Shown: in pieces, positions 36,686 through 46,583 of the stretch | Numbering within the stretch: the stretch's first letter is position 1 | Layout: every line of letters begins with the position of its first letter | Assembly: GCF_002104995.1 (NCBI RefSeq) | Contig: NW_024468267.1 | Coordinates: 1 to 64,000 of the forward strand | DNA length: 64,000 bases | From: Linderina pennispora | Taxonomy: Eukaryota; Kickxellomycota; Kickxellomycetes; Kickxellales; Kickxellaceae | Direction: 5' to 3' | The notes under the pieces: model-generated | The model's input: the letters and a program-made list of their open reading frames with translations, nothing else | Told to the model about the DNA's origin: nothing | Databases searched by the model: none | Program-made: the position numbers and the translations under genes

Positions 36686-37528
36686 ATGAACCACTTTATT
36701 GACCAGTTGACAAACAACGGCGAGCTCGACACAGAGTTCAGCACGGCAGTGGACACCACAGGGCACGGGCTGCAGTTTGAGCTGGCTGGAGTGGATAACC
36801 CAGCGGCGTTCACGCAAAAGTTCACTGATGTGAAGTCTGAGAATGACGCTCGCATTAAAATTGCGCACGGAACCACGACACTGGCGTTCAAGTTCAAGGA
36901 GGGCGTGATGATTGCGACGGATTCGCGGGCGACGGCGGGCAACGTTATTGCGTCGCAGTCGGTGAAGAAGGTCATCGAAATCAACCCGTACCTGCTGGGC
37001 ACGATGGCAGGCGGAGCAGCGGACTGCTCGTTCTGGGAGCGCGTGCTGGGGATGGAGTGCCGGCTGTATGAGCTGCGCAACAAGAAGCGGATCTCGGTTG
37101 CGGCGGCGTCGAAGCTGCTGGCAAACCTGGTGTACCGGTACAAGGGCATGGGGCTGTCTATGGGGACCATGGTTGCTGGCTGGGACGAGAAGGGCCCGGG
37201 GCTGTACTATGTGGACTCTGAGGGCCAGCGGGTAGCCAACGATCTGTTCTCGGTTGGATCCGGGTCGACGTTTGCCTACGGCGTGCTGGACTCAAAGTAC
37301 AGGTATGACATGTCGGTCGACGAGGCCAAGGATCTGGCCCGTCGCGCCATCTACCATGCGACACACCGCGATGCGTTTTCGGGAGGTGTTGTGCGCATGT
37401 ACTGGGTCAACGAGAACGGCTGGGTTCCGTACCCGCTCGAGGACGTTGGCGAGCTGTACTACCAGTTCCATCCCGAGATCCAGCTCACGAACGCGGCCGA
37501 TGCACCGCTAGCTCTGGCCTCTGCCTGA
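36686..37528 (+). CDS. PRE2: 20S proteasome subunit beta-5 (Pre2/PSMB5)
   Basis: This is the chymotrypsin-like catalytic subunit of the 20S core. The 280-residue precursor has a 62-residue propeptide ending in Gly62, then the N-terminal nucleophile Thr63 in [10 protein letters not shown]. The catalytic Asp ([11 protein letters not shown]) and Lys ([14 protein letters not shown]) follow. [17 protein letters not shown] and the [20 protein letters not shown] segment are diagnostic for beta-5. The start at 36686 is chosen because the propeptide then matches usual length; the in-frame region upstream is T-rich leader. It converges with the carrier gene, with 55 bp between stops. Confidence 0.95.
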   Translation: MNHFIDQLTNNGELDTEFSTAVDTTGHGLQFELAGVDNPAAFTQKFTDVKSENDARIKIAHGTTTLAFKFKEGVMIATDSRATAGNVIASQSVKKVIEINPYLLGTMAGGAADCSFWERVLGMECRLYELRNKKRISVAAASKLLANLVYRYKGMGLSMGTMVAGWDEKGPGLYYVDSEGQRVANDLFSVGSGSTFAYGVLDSKYRYDMSVDEAKDLARRAIYHATHRDAFSGGVVRMYWVNENGWVPYPLEDVGELYYQFHPEIQLTNAADAPLALASA

Positions 37529-37583
37529 GATATTTTTCCCATGAGTCACTATTACAAATTCAACAAAGGTCCATTCTATGTGT

Positions 37584-38558
37584 CTATTTCTGGCGCAGCT
37601 CGATGGACAGGCGAGACAGGTACTCGTATGTCATGAACATGGCGGCGTTGGCTGGGAAGGCCCGCACCAGGGTGATGCCAAGGCCGCGGTAGAAGGCCCG
37701 GATGCCGCCGCGGCCGTAGACTGTGCGGATGGTGCTGGCAATGCCTGGCCGCTCAGGAGCACCAGCGGTGGCCCGCACATCGGCGGTCTGGATAAAGGAC
37801 TTCACGACGTCGATCGGGTACGACGAGATGTTGTAGGCAACGCCTGCGCATCCGCCGGCCAGAATGATGCTGCCGGGGCCAAGGTCTGACTTTTGCGCCT
37901 TGTTCTGCGAGCGCATCAGCTGGCGGACCACGACCTCGTAGGCGCCGAACCAGCAGCCCACGCCGACGGTCTCGCGGGCCACAGTCGGCGTAATGCCCTT
38001 GTAGATGCCCGCAATGCCCTGGGTCTTGAGCAAGTGCTTGACCACGGAAATCGGTCCCGTAAACTTCACATTGGCTGTGCTGGCTGCTCCGCCATATGCC
38101 TGGACATTCTCCACCTGCAGCTTGCATTTGACCAGCTCCACCGGCGATATGACAAAGGCGCAGATGGTGCCCGAGAGGCCGCCGCTCAGGAACAGCTGCG
38201 GCAGCGTCAGCTCGCTTCCAGTGTTGTTGGTTGCGGTGCGGATGATGCTTTGGATGCGGTTGTAGGCGTAGAAGGCCACGGCGTTCTCGGCCATGGCGCC
38301 CAGCAGTGGCGATGCCAGACCGCGGTAGAACCCGCGGAAGCCCTCGTTCTGCCATGTCTGCTTCAGGCAGTCCAGCGTGCCCGAGAACACCTGCGACTCG
38401 GAGGTCTGCAGCCGCACCTTGACTGTGTCGAACGGGTACTCGACAAACTTGCCTGCCATGCCGGCCAGCGAGCCAAACGCCAGGTCCTCGAACCCGGAGA
38501 TGCGTGGGCGCTCGTCGTGCTTTGCTATTTCGCTGACCGTGGGGAATTCGGCCTCCAT
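37584..38558 (-). CDS. Mitochondrial carrier, ornithine/basic amino-acid type (Ort1-like)
   Basis: 324 residues with three mitochondrial-carrier repeats, each with the P-x-[DE]-x-[VL]-[KR] motif: PFDTVKVRLQT, SPVELVKCKLQV and YPIDVVKSFIQT. The second has Glu in place of Asp, as in Ort1/ARG11-type ornithine carriers and the SLC25A15/29 group. GFRGFYRGLASPLLGAMAEN and GIYKGITPTVARETVG also match this subgroup. The start at 38558 (MEAEFPTVSEIAKHDERP) is the first ATG that gives a normal N-terminus. It probably exchanges ornithine or arginine across the inner membrane for arginine synthesis. The substrate assignment is by similarity. Confidence 0.85.
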   Translation of the reverse strand: MEAEFPTVSEIAKHDERPRISGFEDLAFGSLAGMAGKFVEYPFDTVKVRLQTSESQVFSGTLDCLKQTWQNEGFRGFYRGLASPLLGAMAENAVAFYAYNRIQSIIRTATNNTGSELTLPQLFLSGGLSGTICAFVISPVELVKCKLQVENVQAYGGAASTANVKFTGPISVVKHLLKTQGIAGIYKGITPTVARETVGVGCWFGAYEVVVRQLMRSQNKAQKSDLGPGSIILAGGCAGVAYNISSYPIDVVKSFIQTADVRATAGAPERPGIASTIRTVYGRGGIRAFYRGLGITLVRAFPANAAMFMTYEYLSRLSIELRQK

Positions 38559-39066
38559 GTGCAGTCCGTTCTGTTTTGCTTGTAAGCCTGGTAAGGGGGG
38601 GGGGAGAACCAGGAAAAGGAAGATAAGAATCGGTTTGAGGCACTGCCCGTTTTTTCCCACTGATTTTGTGTCGTGGCTGCCTCCTTGAGCGTCTTTTTCC
38701 CACCACAGATTCGTTCTAGGACTGCTGGCTTGGCCAGGTCACGCCTGCTTCCTGTGTGCCCTAGCGCCTTTGCCCCCACCTGTCTGCCTGGGAAGAAGAA
38801 GCCTGGCGAAGCGCGTCGAATGGAGGCGCCTCGGCTTATGCGTGGTGAGGGGGCGCTGCGTTTGTTTTTCTTCCAAGTGGGCCACAGCAGCGCCAGCCGT
38901 CATCCACCGCAGGGGTCATCCACCGCAGGGGTCATCCACCGCAGGGGCAGCCTGCCCACCATAAATACAAGCCAGGGCGCATTCTTGCCAGTGGGGGTTC
39001 GTCCGTTTGGATTAGCGCTATTTCTTAACTTGCACACTTAAACCCTTACACATAACCAAAGCCCCC
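38559..39066. other. Divergent promoter region with a 3 x 16-bp tandem repeat
   Basis: 508 bp between the minus-strand carrier and the plus-strand FSH gene. It contains three perfect 16-bp repeats (38899-38946) and a TATA-like ATAAATA at 38961-38967, 100 bp upstream of the ATG at 39067. A G8 run lies at about 38595. Confidence 0.5.
38899..38946 (+). repeat. Three perfect tandem copies of a 16-bp unit
   Basis: The unit GTCATCCACCGCAGGG is repeated three times without change, directly upstream of the TATA-like box of the first FSH hydrolase gene. It could be a transcription-factor array or a young minisatellite. Confidence 0.85.
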
Positions 39067-39978
39067 ATGTCTGCCAAGCCCAAGATTCTTTGCCTGCACG
39101 GATACGCCGAGAACGGCGAGCTGTTCCAGATCAAGTCGCGCAACTTTAGGCGGGTGGTTGGGGACAACGCCGAGCTCGTCTATCCTACTGCGCCCATTGA
39201 TGTCGGCATCCTGCGGGCTACTGCCGAGGAGCTGCTGTCGCCGAACGGTGGAAACGACTTCAGGAACTTCTCCTGGTGGTGGACCAAGAGCGCCCAGCGC
39301 ATTGAGGTGCGCGGCCTCGACAAGAGCCTGAAGGCCATTGCCCAGATCCTCAACGAGCAGGTAAGGTTGCTAGCCCACTACATTCCCCATTCAGGCTGGT
39401 GATGGCCCATGGTCACTAATGAGAACCTCCCCGTGCTTGGCTGTTGCGTGTAGGGTCCGTTTGACGGAATTCTCGGATTCTCGCAAGGTACAGTTGGTGC
39501 CGCTAATTTGTCAGATATTCCCCTGTTTCTGGAGGAAAGAGGGGAATTTTCCAAAGTCAGCTAGAGGCAGAGACAGAGGCAGTTTCTCAGAAGAATGTGA
39601 TGTTATCCTGTAGGCGCCTGTTTTGCGTCCTTGATCTGTGCTCTGCTTGAGGGCCGCGAGGGATACGATTTCGGCGTTCCCGTGGACCATCCGCCGCTCA
39701 AGTTCATAATGCTGTCCGGCGGCGTGGTCATGGAGATTGGCGAGCTGCGGAAGGTGCTGGACACTCCGTTCACAACGCCCAGCATGCACATGATGGGCAC
39801 GCTGGACACTGTCATCGATATCAAGGGGTCTAGGGAGCTGGCGTCCCGGTTCCCTGACCCGGTCATCTACGAGTTCGTCGGCGGCCACTTCCTGCCCAAC
39901 ACCCCGCACTGCCGCCGCGCAATGCGTGCGTTCCTCAAGCCGTTTATTCCGGTCGACGAGGAGCCCGAGTCAAATTAA
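39067..39978 (+). CDS. FSH-family serine hydrolase (Fsh1-like), three exons
   Basis: An alpha/beta hydrolase of the fungal FSH/OVCA2 family, serine esterases with acyl-ester substrates. Exons: 39067-39360, 39454-39487 (34 nt) and 39614-39978. Introns of 93 and 126 nt start GTAAGG and GTACAG and end TGTAG. The spliced protein is 230 residues: ILCLHGYAENGELFQ at the oxyanion loop, nucleophile Ser108 in GFSQGA, Asp in MGTLDTVID and His in VGGHFLPN. Exon 2 encodes little more than GPFDGILGFSQ around the nucleophile. No frame errors are present. An intronless paralogue follows 204 bp downstream. Confidence 0.9.
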
Positions 39979-40182
39979 TGGTGGCGTCCTGTCCCCCGCC
40001 TGGCTCGCAATTCAAACAACGCACGCCACCGACGACTATTCTTGATTGTGAAGTGCAATGAAGGCGTATTGTCAACGACATTATTTCTTTTTCTTATCAA
40101 GTGCACTGCTTATTACATTCGCTTTCTCACCTCTGCTTTTTCCATTTTACTCTAGCCAGTACTGAATAGGACTCGTGGGGCA

Positions 40183-40869
40183 ATGCCAGTCGATACCAGC
40201 ACAAGCAAGCTCCGCGTGTTGTGTTTGCACGGATATGAGCAGGATGCCAGCGTGTTTCGCGTCAAGATCAAGCACCTGGTGAGGGAGATGGCCGAGCAGG
40301 TTGAATTCGTGTTTGCTACTGCACCAAATGTTCTGCGTCCCTTCGACTACTCGGGCATGGACAGCCTGCTGCAGCAATCGCTGATTCAGTCGGGCAACAC
40401 AATATCGCGCGTGCGCCATGGCTGGTATACGCAGCTCAGCGATACTCCCGAGATCACCCATGGCCTCGAAAACAGCGTTGCGTACCTCCAGGGTATGCTC
40501 GAGGAGCTGGGCCCCTTTGACGGCATCTTTGGGTTCTCCCAGGGCGCGCTGATGGCCGCTGCTATGTGCTCACTGATCGAAAATAGCGTGTATACCGGCC
40601 ACCCACCGTTCAAATTCGCTGTATTGGCATCTGGATATAAGCTCAGAGATGCGAAATGGACGTGGTTGTACGATAGGCCGCTCAAGACGCCGTCGCTACA
40701 CGTATATGGCGTGGTCGATAGCATGATCCACATCAGCCGCTCGGTCGACCTGATGAACGCGTTTGCCAATGCGCACGAGTACTGTTATGTCGGCGGCCAC
40801 TTTGTGCCTAAATCACGGCAGTCAATTGGCGTAATAGCAGACTTTATCCTGCAGTTCAGGTCAAAGTAA
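40183..40869 (+). CDS. FSH-family serine hydrolase, intronless paralogue
   Basis: A 228-residue uninterrupted frame: VLCLHGYEQDASVFRVKIKH, nucleophile Ser119 in FGFSQGAL, Asp179 in YGVVDSM and His206 in VGGHFVP, a complete triad. It shares the fold and key motifs with the upstream gene but has no introns, although both introns of that gene flank the nucleophile segment. It also has an extra loop (GNTISRVRHGWYTQLSDTP). The pair probably arose by old duplication followed by intron loss or gain. The substrate is unknown. Confidence 0.88.
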   Translation: MPVDTSTSKLRVLCLHGYEQDASVFRVKIKHLVREMAEQVEFVFATAPNVLRPFDYSGMDSLLQQSLIQSGNTISRVRHGWYTQLSDTPEITHGLENSVAYLQGMLEELGPFDGIFGFSQGALMAAAMCSLIENSVYTGHPPFKFAVLASGYKLRDAKWTWLYDRPLKTPSLHVYGVVDSMIHISRSVDLMNAFANAHEYCYVGGHFVPKSRQSIGVIADFILQFRSK

Positions 40870-41111
40870 TATATGGCTTGGTGGCGCCCAGAAGGCTAAT
40901 TGCTAATGTGCGCCACCCCATTTGTACACATACAGCGGCTGATCTCAAGTAATCGATCAGTATGTATTAGCAAGATAGTGTTGAGATCAAGCACTGCCAC
41001 CACCAGCCAGCTTACAGCAAGCACTTGCCTTGCACGCGTCTTTGCATTTCCGGCTTGTTCCAGCTGCACAGCTTTCTCCATTTCCCTCAGTTATTTTTTA
41101 CAATTACAGCA

Positions 41112-41357
41112 ATGTCGGGCAACTTTGACCAGGCGACCCAGCGCGAGCTTTCGGCATTTGTCGAGCAGGAGTCGGCCAAGATGCAATTGCAGAGCAACAT
41201 TCACGAGTTCACGGGCCGGTGCTGGGAGACGTGCATCAAGGACGCAAAGTCGAACCAGCTTGACAGCCGGGAGAAGAGCTGCATGGAGAACTGCGTTGGG
41301 CGGTTCATCGACACCAGCGTGTTCATTGTCAAGCGCCTGCAGATGAACCAGCACTAG
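41112..41357 (+). CDS. TIM8: Mitochondrial intermembrane-space chaperone Tim8
   Basis: Tim8-Tim13 complexes assist import of some inner- and outer-membrane proteins. 81 residues with twin CX3C motifs (Cys37-Cys41 in CWETC, Cys57-Cys61 in CMENC) and the Tim8-specific tail VGRFIDTSVFIVKRLQ. The start at 41112 gives the usual length. It is preceded by a T-rich stretch ending TTACAGCA just before ATG, similar to the sequence before the proteasome gene; a 5'-UTR intron acceptor is possible. Confidence 0.93.
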   Translation: MSGNFDQATQRELSAFVEQESAKMQLQSNIHEFTGRCWETCIKDAKSNQLDSREKSCMENCVGRFIDTSVFIVKRLQMNQH

Positions 41358-43842
41358 GTGCCGTTTTATGTCCAAAATAGATCAGATCTCAAATCATATA
41401 TCTGCTGGTATTTCGATTTCGTTTCGATCCACCCCCTGCGGAGGAATGCTGTTTGTTGTGATAGTCGTATGCGCTATAAGCTTTCTCCGAATATGGAGGG
41501 GGAGGGGGATGACCAGGCTGTTGAAAAGTTGCATCCAGTTGACAGGCTTCGAGGTTGGTTTGTTTGATGTGACCGAGAAATCTCTGGCGCATTTAAGGCA
41601 ACAGGGATGAACACCGGTCGACAAGCAGTGCTGCTGTTGGGGAGGATGTTTGTGGGCCTGTTGTTAAGGTTAAAGCCCCGAGAGCCCACGCATTTGCTGG
41701 GCGTTTCATGACTAAAGGGGTGGCAGGGCGGAGCAGAATTCAATGTCCGTTGCGCAGGTTCATTGCCAAGATGCATATATTTGCATCCCTCTTTTTGCGA
41801 GAAAAAAAAAACAAGTACCGATGGCACTGGTCATTATCGGTGCAGAGCGGTGTTTATTGAGGAGGACGAAAACAAAACCGGATATGCGCAGCCCAAAAAG
41901 AAGTTTTTTTTATTGCGGACTAAATGCCGGAATGCCCGTCTGAAGAAGGGCGGTAAGAGGCAGAATGAGGGAACAGGTGAGATGATTAATATACGCCGCA
42001 TCACAAGGCTCACGTCTCCTGGGCATTATGAGCGAGTACGAATTTTGGCTCCTTCTCCCGAACAATGAGCGACTTATTCTCTGCCAGAGTGCTGCGTCAG
42101 AGGTCATCTGACACAATTTTCTTTCGCAGGCAACACAGCCTGCGCCGGGCGTAAGTGGAAGATCTACTCCTGGCAGAGAGGAGAGGATGCGCCTTTTACA
42201 GGATTTCTTCTATTGCTGGAGAAGAAAATTACGCGGCATGTCGCGCAGATTCCGGCAGTGGCACGTCCTATGATTTCTGGCGAGTTGACGGTGCTTGCTG
42301 ATCGTCAAGACTGTAGACATTGGTTGATTTTGAATGCCAAGGTACCAGGATAGACAACAACAATAGGAATCTTTTTTCCCAACTCGGGGACAGGGTTACA
42401 TATGAGCCACTGTTCCGGATTCTGCAGCTGCAGAAAGTCCGAGCAAGGAAGAATGAGGGAGGTGCTAATACGGTGGCGGCGGCTGGTGAATGGACAAGAC
42501 GCTGTGCACTGACAGTCGGGGGGAGGCAGGGTGTGAGGATGAGGGATCAAAAGGCGATGATTCGTCTGCGGCAAAAGGGCTCATGTACCAAAGCGCGTCA
42601 CATGGCTATGTGTCAGGTGGTACGGGTTCGAAAAAGGGGCTGCGAGAACAAAGTGCATGGGCGGTAATGCAGCGGCAGCAATAAAACATGTCTAGAGAGT
42701 GCAAATGGGAAGGGCAGCAGCGGGTTTTCGAACACTTGCTGCAGCAGCAGAATCAGCCAGTCAGCGAAATGCCATTTGACCACTCATTTTTATTCTCTTC
42801 TGCAGAGCGGGCTGCCCATGTTCGCTCTGCGGCTGGGGCGCGTGTGGGAAATAAATAGCAGAGCATATGGACATGGCGAAGCTAAAAATGGACTCTATTT
42901 ATTCCCTTCTTCCTGCCCTCGGCCTTGTGAATACACGTTCAACCGCATAATTTTATTATAGCACTTACACTATTCCCATCGACCGGCGCACAGGCGTTTT
43001 TATTTATCGGTGGCGAACTGTTCCGTGGCAGATAAATTAAGCCAGCCCACTCATCCCCACATCGTCACTGTGTGACACAAGAGGACCGCTGAGACCGTTT
43101 TGCGAACCGGGCAATCGCCATTCACACACTTGTATCCGAGAGCTTTTCCGCCCTTCCGAGCGCTGCTCGCTTTCCCAATTCTGTTGTTCAAAACAACGGC
43201 AGCAGTAAAAAAATAAGCGATCTACATCCACAGCGCCAAATCATTATTTTGGGCATAATTTTCTCTCTTCTTTCTGACAACTGCTGGGAGGCGGCGCAAT
43301 AGGTTCGCCCTTCCAGACTCTGAGACACTCGTCCTTGCAGGTCCCTCCCCCCACACAAACACAGCTGCCGCTGCTCCTGCGCTTCAAATACTCGGCGGGT
43401 TTCCTCAGACCCAGTCTGTGCTGCTCCTTGTCTCTGCTTTTTTCTTTTTCGTGGCCAAAAAAACATTTTCCCTCTTATTCCCTTGTCTCAGCGTTGAGCG
43501 CGAGCAAACCTGCCCCCTGAGTCCACTGTGCATAGTTCCCCTTCCCTCTCTCACTCCATCCCCCCTCCTTCCCTCTCCTCCGTAAACCCACCCAGCGCCC
43601 TCTCGTGTGTGTGTTTATCCCCCGCTTCTCATTTATTTCATAGTCTGTCTTTGCAGTTTTGGCATATTACTCTATTTTTCTTTCGTTCGGTTGACCCAGG
43701 AAGAAAATAGTGCGATTCCATATTGATACAGACTCCTTTCGGCATCCCTCCCCTCGCTCATTTTCTTACCCTAGTTGGTTCCGGTAACCAGAAAGCGGAA
43801 AACAAGCAAACAACAAAGACCCGGTGTTAATTACAGCAGTCC
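41358..43842. other. 2.5 kb without recognised genes; long C/T-rich leader of the bHLH gene at the right
   Basis: Open frames in this stretch are short, lack family motifs and overlap on both strands. From about 43320 to 43842 the plus strand is strongly C/T-rich (tracts such as CCCTTCCCTCTCTCACTCC), typical of a long 5' untranslated leader and promoter of a regulated fungal gene. Non-coding RNA genes cannot be excluded. Confidence 0.5.
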
Positions 43843-45222
43843 ATGATGTCGTTCTCGAACCCACCCAATATGGTCTTCATTGACCCATTCACTGGCGAGC
43901 AAAGCACGGCTATGCAGACCCCTGGCGCACAGCCACAGCATGCGGGAGCCACGTACTTCCACAATCCACATGCTGCCGCCGCCGCCACCCTTTATTCGAC
44001 GACGCCCATGGCAGTCAACACCGCCCACCTGCACCAGGCCCAACAGACGCTGGTCGCAAACAACTCGGTCGCAGCAGCAGCTGCCGCAGCGGCCACAATC
44101 AACGCCGCGACCACAGGCGGCGCAGTCGGTCCGGACCTCCACCGGCGGTCCCCGAGCAGCGGCCGGTCGGTCTCGGGCATCGATCACGCACAGAGACGCG
44201 CCACGCATAATGCGATTGAGCGTGCGCGGCGCGAGTCTCTGAACGGGCAGTTCCAGGATCTGGCGTCGGCAGTGCCATCGCTGATCCATGTGCGGCGGCC
44301 GAGCAAGGCGACGATCGTGGAGAAGTCGCTCGACTACATCCGGTCGTTCAAGGACCATCTCAACAACCGTGACCAGTACATCAAGAAGCTGCAGCTGCGC
44401 AACCTGGCGCTGCACGACGAGGTGAACCGCCTGCGCCAGCAGCTGGGCCTGGAGCCCATTGCTGATGCTGGTGAGCCGGCTGAGATCCTTCCCTCGCTGG
44501 ACGACATTGTGACCGGCAAGGCCGACGCTAAGGCGTGCAGCCCGCTTAGGTCCGTCGTCACAGCCGAGTCGCTCGCCGAGGAGTCGGCAGGGCTTGCTGC
44601 TCGGAACCAGCAGCACATCCACGAGATCAAACCAGCCGCGCTGCGGGTCAACACCAGTGCTGCCCTGATTGCGGCTCGCACGGGCTCGTCGTCACACAGC
44701 GACAGCGGGTCCATCGATCACTCACCACTCAACATGTCGCCTGCCTCGGCGCCGTTGCTGTCCCAGATGCCCTCGCTGACGATGGGCATGGGCGCTCCGC
44801 AGATGCACACATCTGGCGATAGCGCGGCGGCGGCAGCGGCGGCAGCAGCGGCAGCGGCCTTTGTGGCTCATGCCACGGCGGCCCAGCAACAGCAGGTGAT
44901 GGCTGGCATGTCGGTCAACCCGGCGGTGACGCTGGGCAATGTCATTGACATGTCAGCAATGGCCAGCGTTACGGCGGCGCCGGGCGGCTGGGACGAGCAG
45001 AAGAGCATGCCTAATTATATCCCGCAGGCTGGTGCGGCGAACCAATCAGCTGGTCTGAGCGGCATCGACTATAGCCAGTTCTCGCAAGTGCTCTCTGCAG
45101 TCACATCGTCGACCTCCATGCCGATCGTGACATCAGCCAGCCTGTCCGACACTCCTCTCGCCACGCTGTCGCTCAATGCTCAGCAGAAGCAGCAGCAGCA
45201 GCTCGACAGCAACATGTCGTAA
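43843..45222 (+). CDS. bHLH transcription factor with zipper-like extension
   Basis: A 459-residue uninterrupted frame. The basic helix-loop-helix spans about residues 117-172: AQRRATHNAIERARRESLN, loop PSLIHVRRPSKATIV, helix 2 EKSLDYIRSFKDHL. His122, Glu126 and Arg130 are the three residues that read the CACGTG E-box. A leucine-zipper-like continuation (LQLRNLALHDEVNRLRQQL) follows, so it is probably a bHLH-Zip dimer. The flanks carry poly-Ala and Gln runs, including about 13 Ala near residue 335 and a QQKQQQQ tail, suggesting activation or interaction regions. It resembles fungal bHLH regulators of metabolism or morphogenesis; target genes are unknown. Confidence 0.85.
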   Translation: MMSFSNPPNMVFIDPFTGEQSTAMQTPGAQPQHAGATYFHNPHAAAAATLYSTTPMAVNTAHLHQAQQTLVANNSVAAAAAAAATINAATTGGAVGPDLHRRSPSSGRSVSGIDHAQRRATHNAIERARRESLNGQFQDLASAVPSLIHVRRPSKATIVEKSLDYIRSFKDHLNNRDQYIKKLQLRNLALHDEVNRLRQQLGLEPIADAGEPAEILPSLDDIVTGKADAKACSPLRSVVTAESLAEESAGLAARNQQHIHEIKPAALRVNTSAALIAARTGSSSHSDSGSIDHSPLNMSPASAPLLSQMPSLTMGMGAPQMHTSGDSAAAAAAAAAAAAFVAHATAAQQQQVMAGMSVNPAVTLGNVIDMSAMASVTAAPGGWDEQKSMPNYIPQAGAANQSAGLSGIDYSQFSQVLSAVTSSTSMPIVTSASLSDTPLATLSLNAQQKQQQQLDSNMS

Positions 45223-45561
45223 TGGGAGTGCGAGTAGTGGATGGACGGGGATTCTCCGTCTTGTTCTATTTTCGTTCTGTCCTCCCATGCGGCTCTTCGT
45301 GGCCACATCTCCCCTCATTTATGCCCCTGGCCTATGGCCTTGCATCTCCGCGGTCGACATGGCCGAGTGTCGTCGTTGTCGTCTTTGTCTAAGTGCTATA
45401 CCATCTCATGCAATCCCTCATCTTTTGACTCATCCCTCATACCCCACACCCAAGCTTTTAAGAAATAAATGGTTTTCTTTTGGCCCTCGAATTCTATAGA
45501 CGAAGCTGTAGTTTCATTTCTAACGACTTCATGGGAGATAGCAAACGGCAAAACCCCCTCT
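45223..45561. other. Convergent intergenic region
   Basis: 339 bp between the bHLH stop and the end of the minus-strand Ubc7 gene. AATAAAT at about 45465 may serve as a polyadenylation signal. No gene is seen. Confidence 0.5.
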
Positions 45562-46301
45562 TCAGCAGCCTCCAAGCGACTTTTCGACACACCTAAAGAC
45601 ACGCCTCTTGTACCCCCGCTTGTCCTCGCGCCATTGCTTGGCGGCGTCAGGGTTGGCAGGCGACTCGTCGTTGGGATCGGCAAACAACGAGATGATGCTG
45701 AGCATCACCGACTCCACTGTCTGTGCCGGCGACCAGCGCTCGTCGGCGCTCTCGTAGCCCATGGCGTCCTCGCCAGGCGGATGCAGGATTGAGATGCACA
45801 CGCGCCCATCAGGGTACACGTTCGGATGCCAGAGCTCGCTCTTGAAACGCAGCTGGGGTGGCCGCATCGGGTAGTCGGTCGGGAACGTCATCCGCGCTGA
45901 GAACAAGCCGCCCTCGTAGTATGTCTCTGGCGGACCCATGACCGTGACTTCCCACTACACGCTTTTTGCAAGAGTATGTGTGAGCAAATTAGTCAGCAGA
46001 TGCCAATGCCGTTGCAATGCAATAGTATCCGCCCCGGGTTCGCTGCTCTGTGCATGCTACTTGCCTCAAAAATGTTGTCATCGTCCACAAGACCCACCGA
46101 GAAGCCGTCGCATGGCTCCTTCTGAAGCTCTATGTCGCGCAAATGCAGAGGTTTGAGAAGGGGATGTGTTTTTGTGCTGGTTAGTGCTCATTGCTCAAAA
46201 TGCTGCCGCCATTGGACTGCCAACTGCCGGCTGGTCGCGCCCAACTTACTTATAAACTCCTTCTTTAGCTTAATTGCCGCAGCGCCAGTTCCACAATCCA
46301 T
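45562..46301 (-). CDS. UBC7: Ubiquitin-conjugating enzyme Ubc7/UBE2G2, three exons, one GC-AG intron
   Basis: An E2 of ER-associated degradation. Exons on the minus strand: 46301-46250, 46129-46065 and 45954-45562. Intron 1 (120 nt) is GTAAGT...TAG. Intron 2 (110 nt) starts GCAAGT and ends GTGTAG, a GC-AG intron. The spliced protein is 169 residues: KLKKEFIKLQKEPCDGFSVG, DNIFEWEVTVMGPPETYYEG, catalytic Cys92 in HPNVYPDGRVCISIL, and the Ubc7-type acidic insertion loop HPPGEDAMGYESADERWSPA. It lacks a transmembrane tail, so membrane recruitment would need a Cue1-like partner. It shares a 282-bp divergent promoter with Rad16. Confidence 0.92.
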
Positions 46302-46583
46302 AGTAAATTATTGTAAAATGAAGACGAAAATACAAGAAAAGAGCCGTGGGTGCAGTCCAAAATCCACGGTTTTATGCCCTTAGCCAGGCGGACTCTCCAC
46401 AGCGAGGATTAATCCACCCAGGATGTAATCAGCGGTTCGCCCAATGGAAACCGCCTGCGCCATCGCTGCATTCCGCAGTTTTTAATTCGTACTCTTTGGT
46501 GGTAAAGGGCACGACGCATACATTTCTGCTCCTTTACCTTCAGTTTTTTCACACAAAGTTCCTGCAGGCAAGAAGCAAAAAGG

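Noticed and set aside
41743..42667. Several open frames of 60-115 codons on both strands between Tim8 and the bHLH gene
   Set aside because: Composition is irregular, frames overlap on both strands, and none shows a domain, signal peptide or similarity to neighbours.
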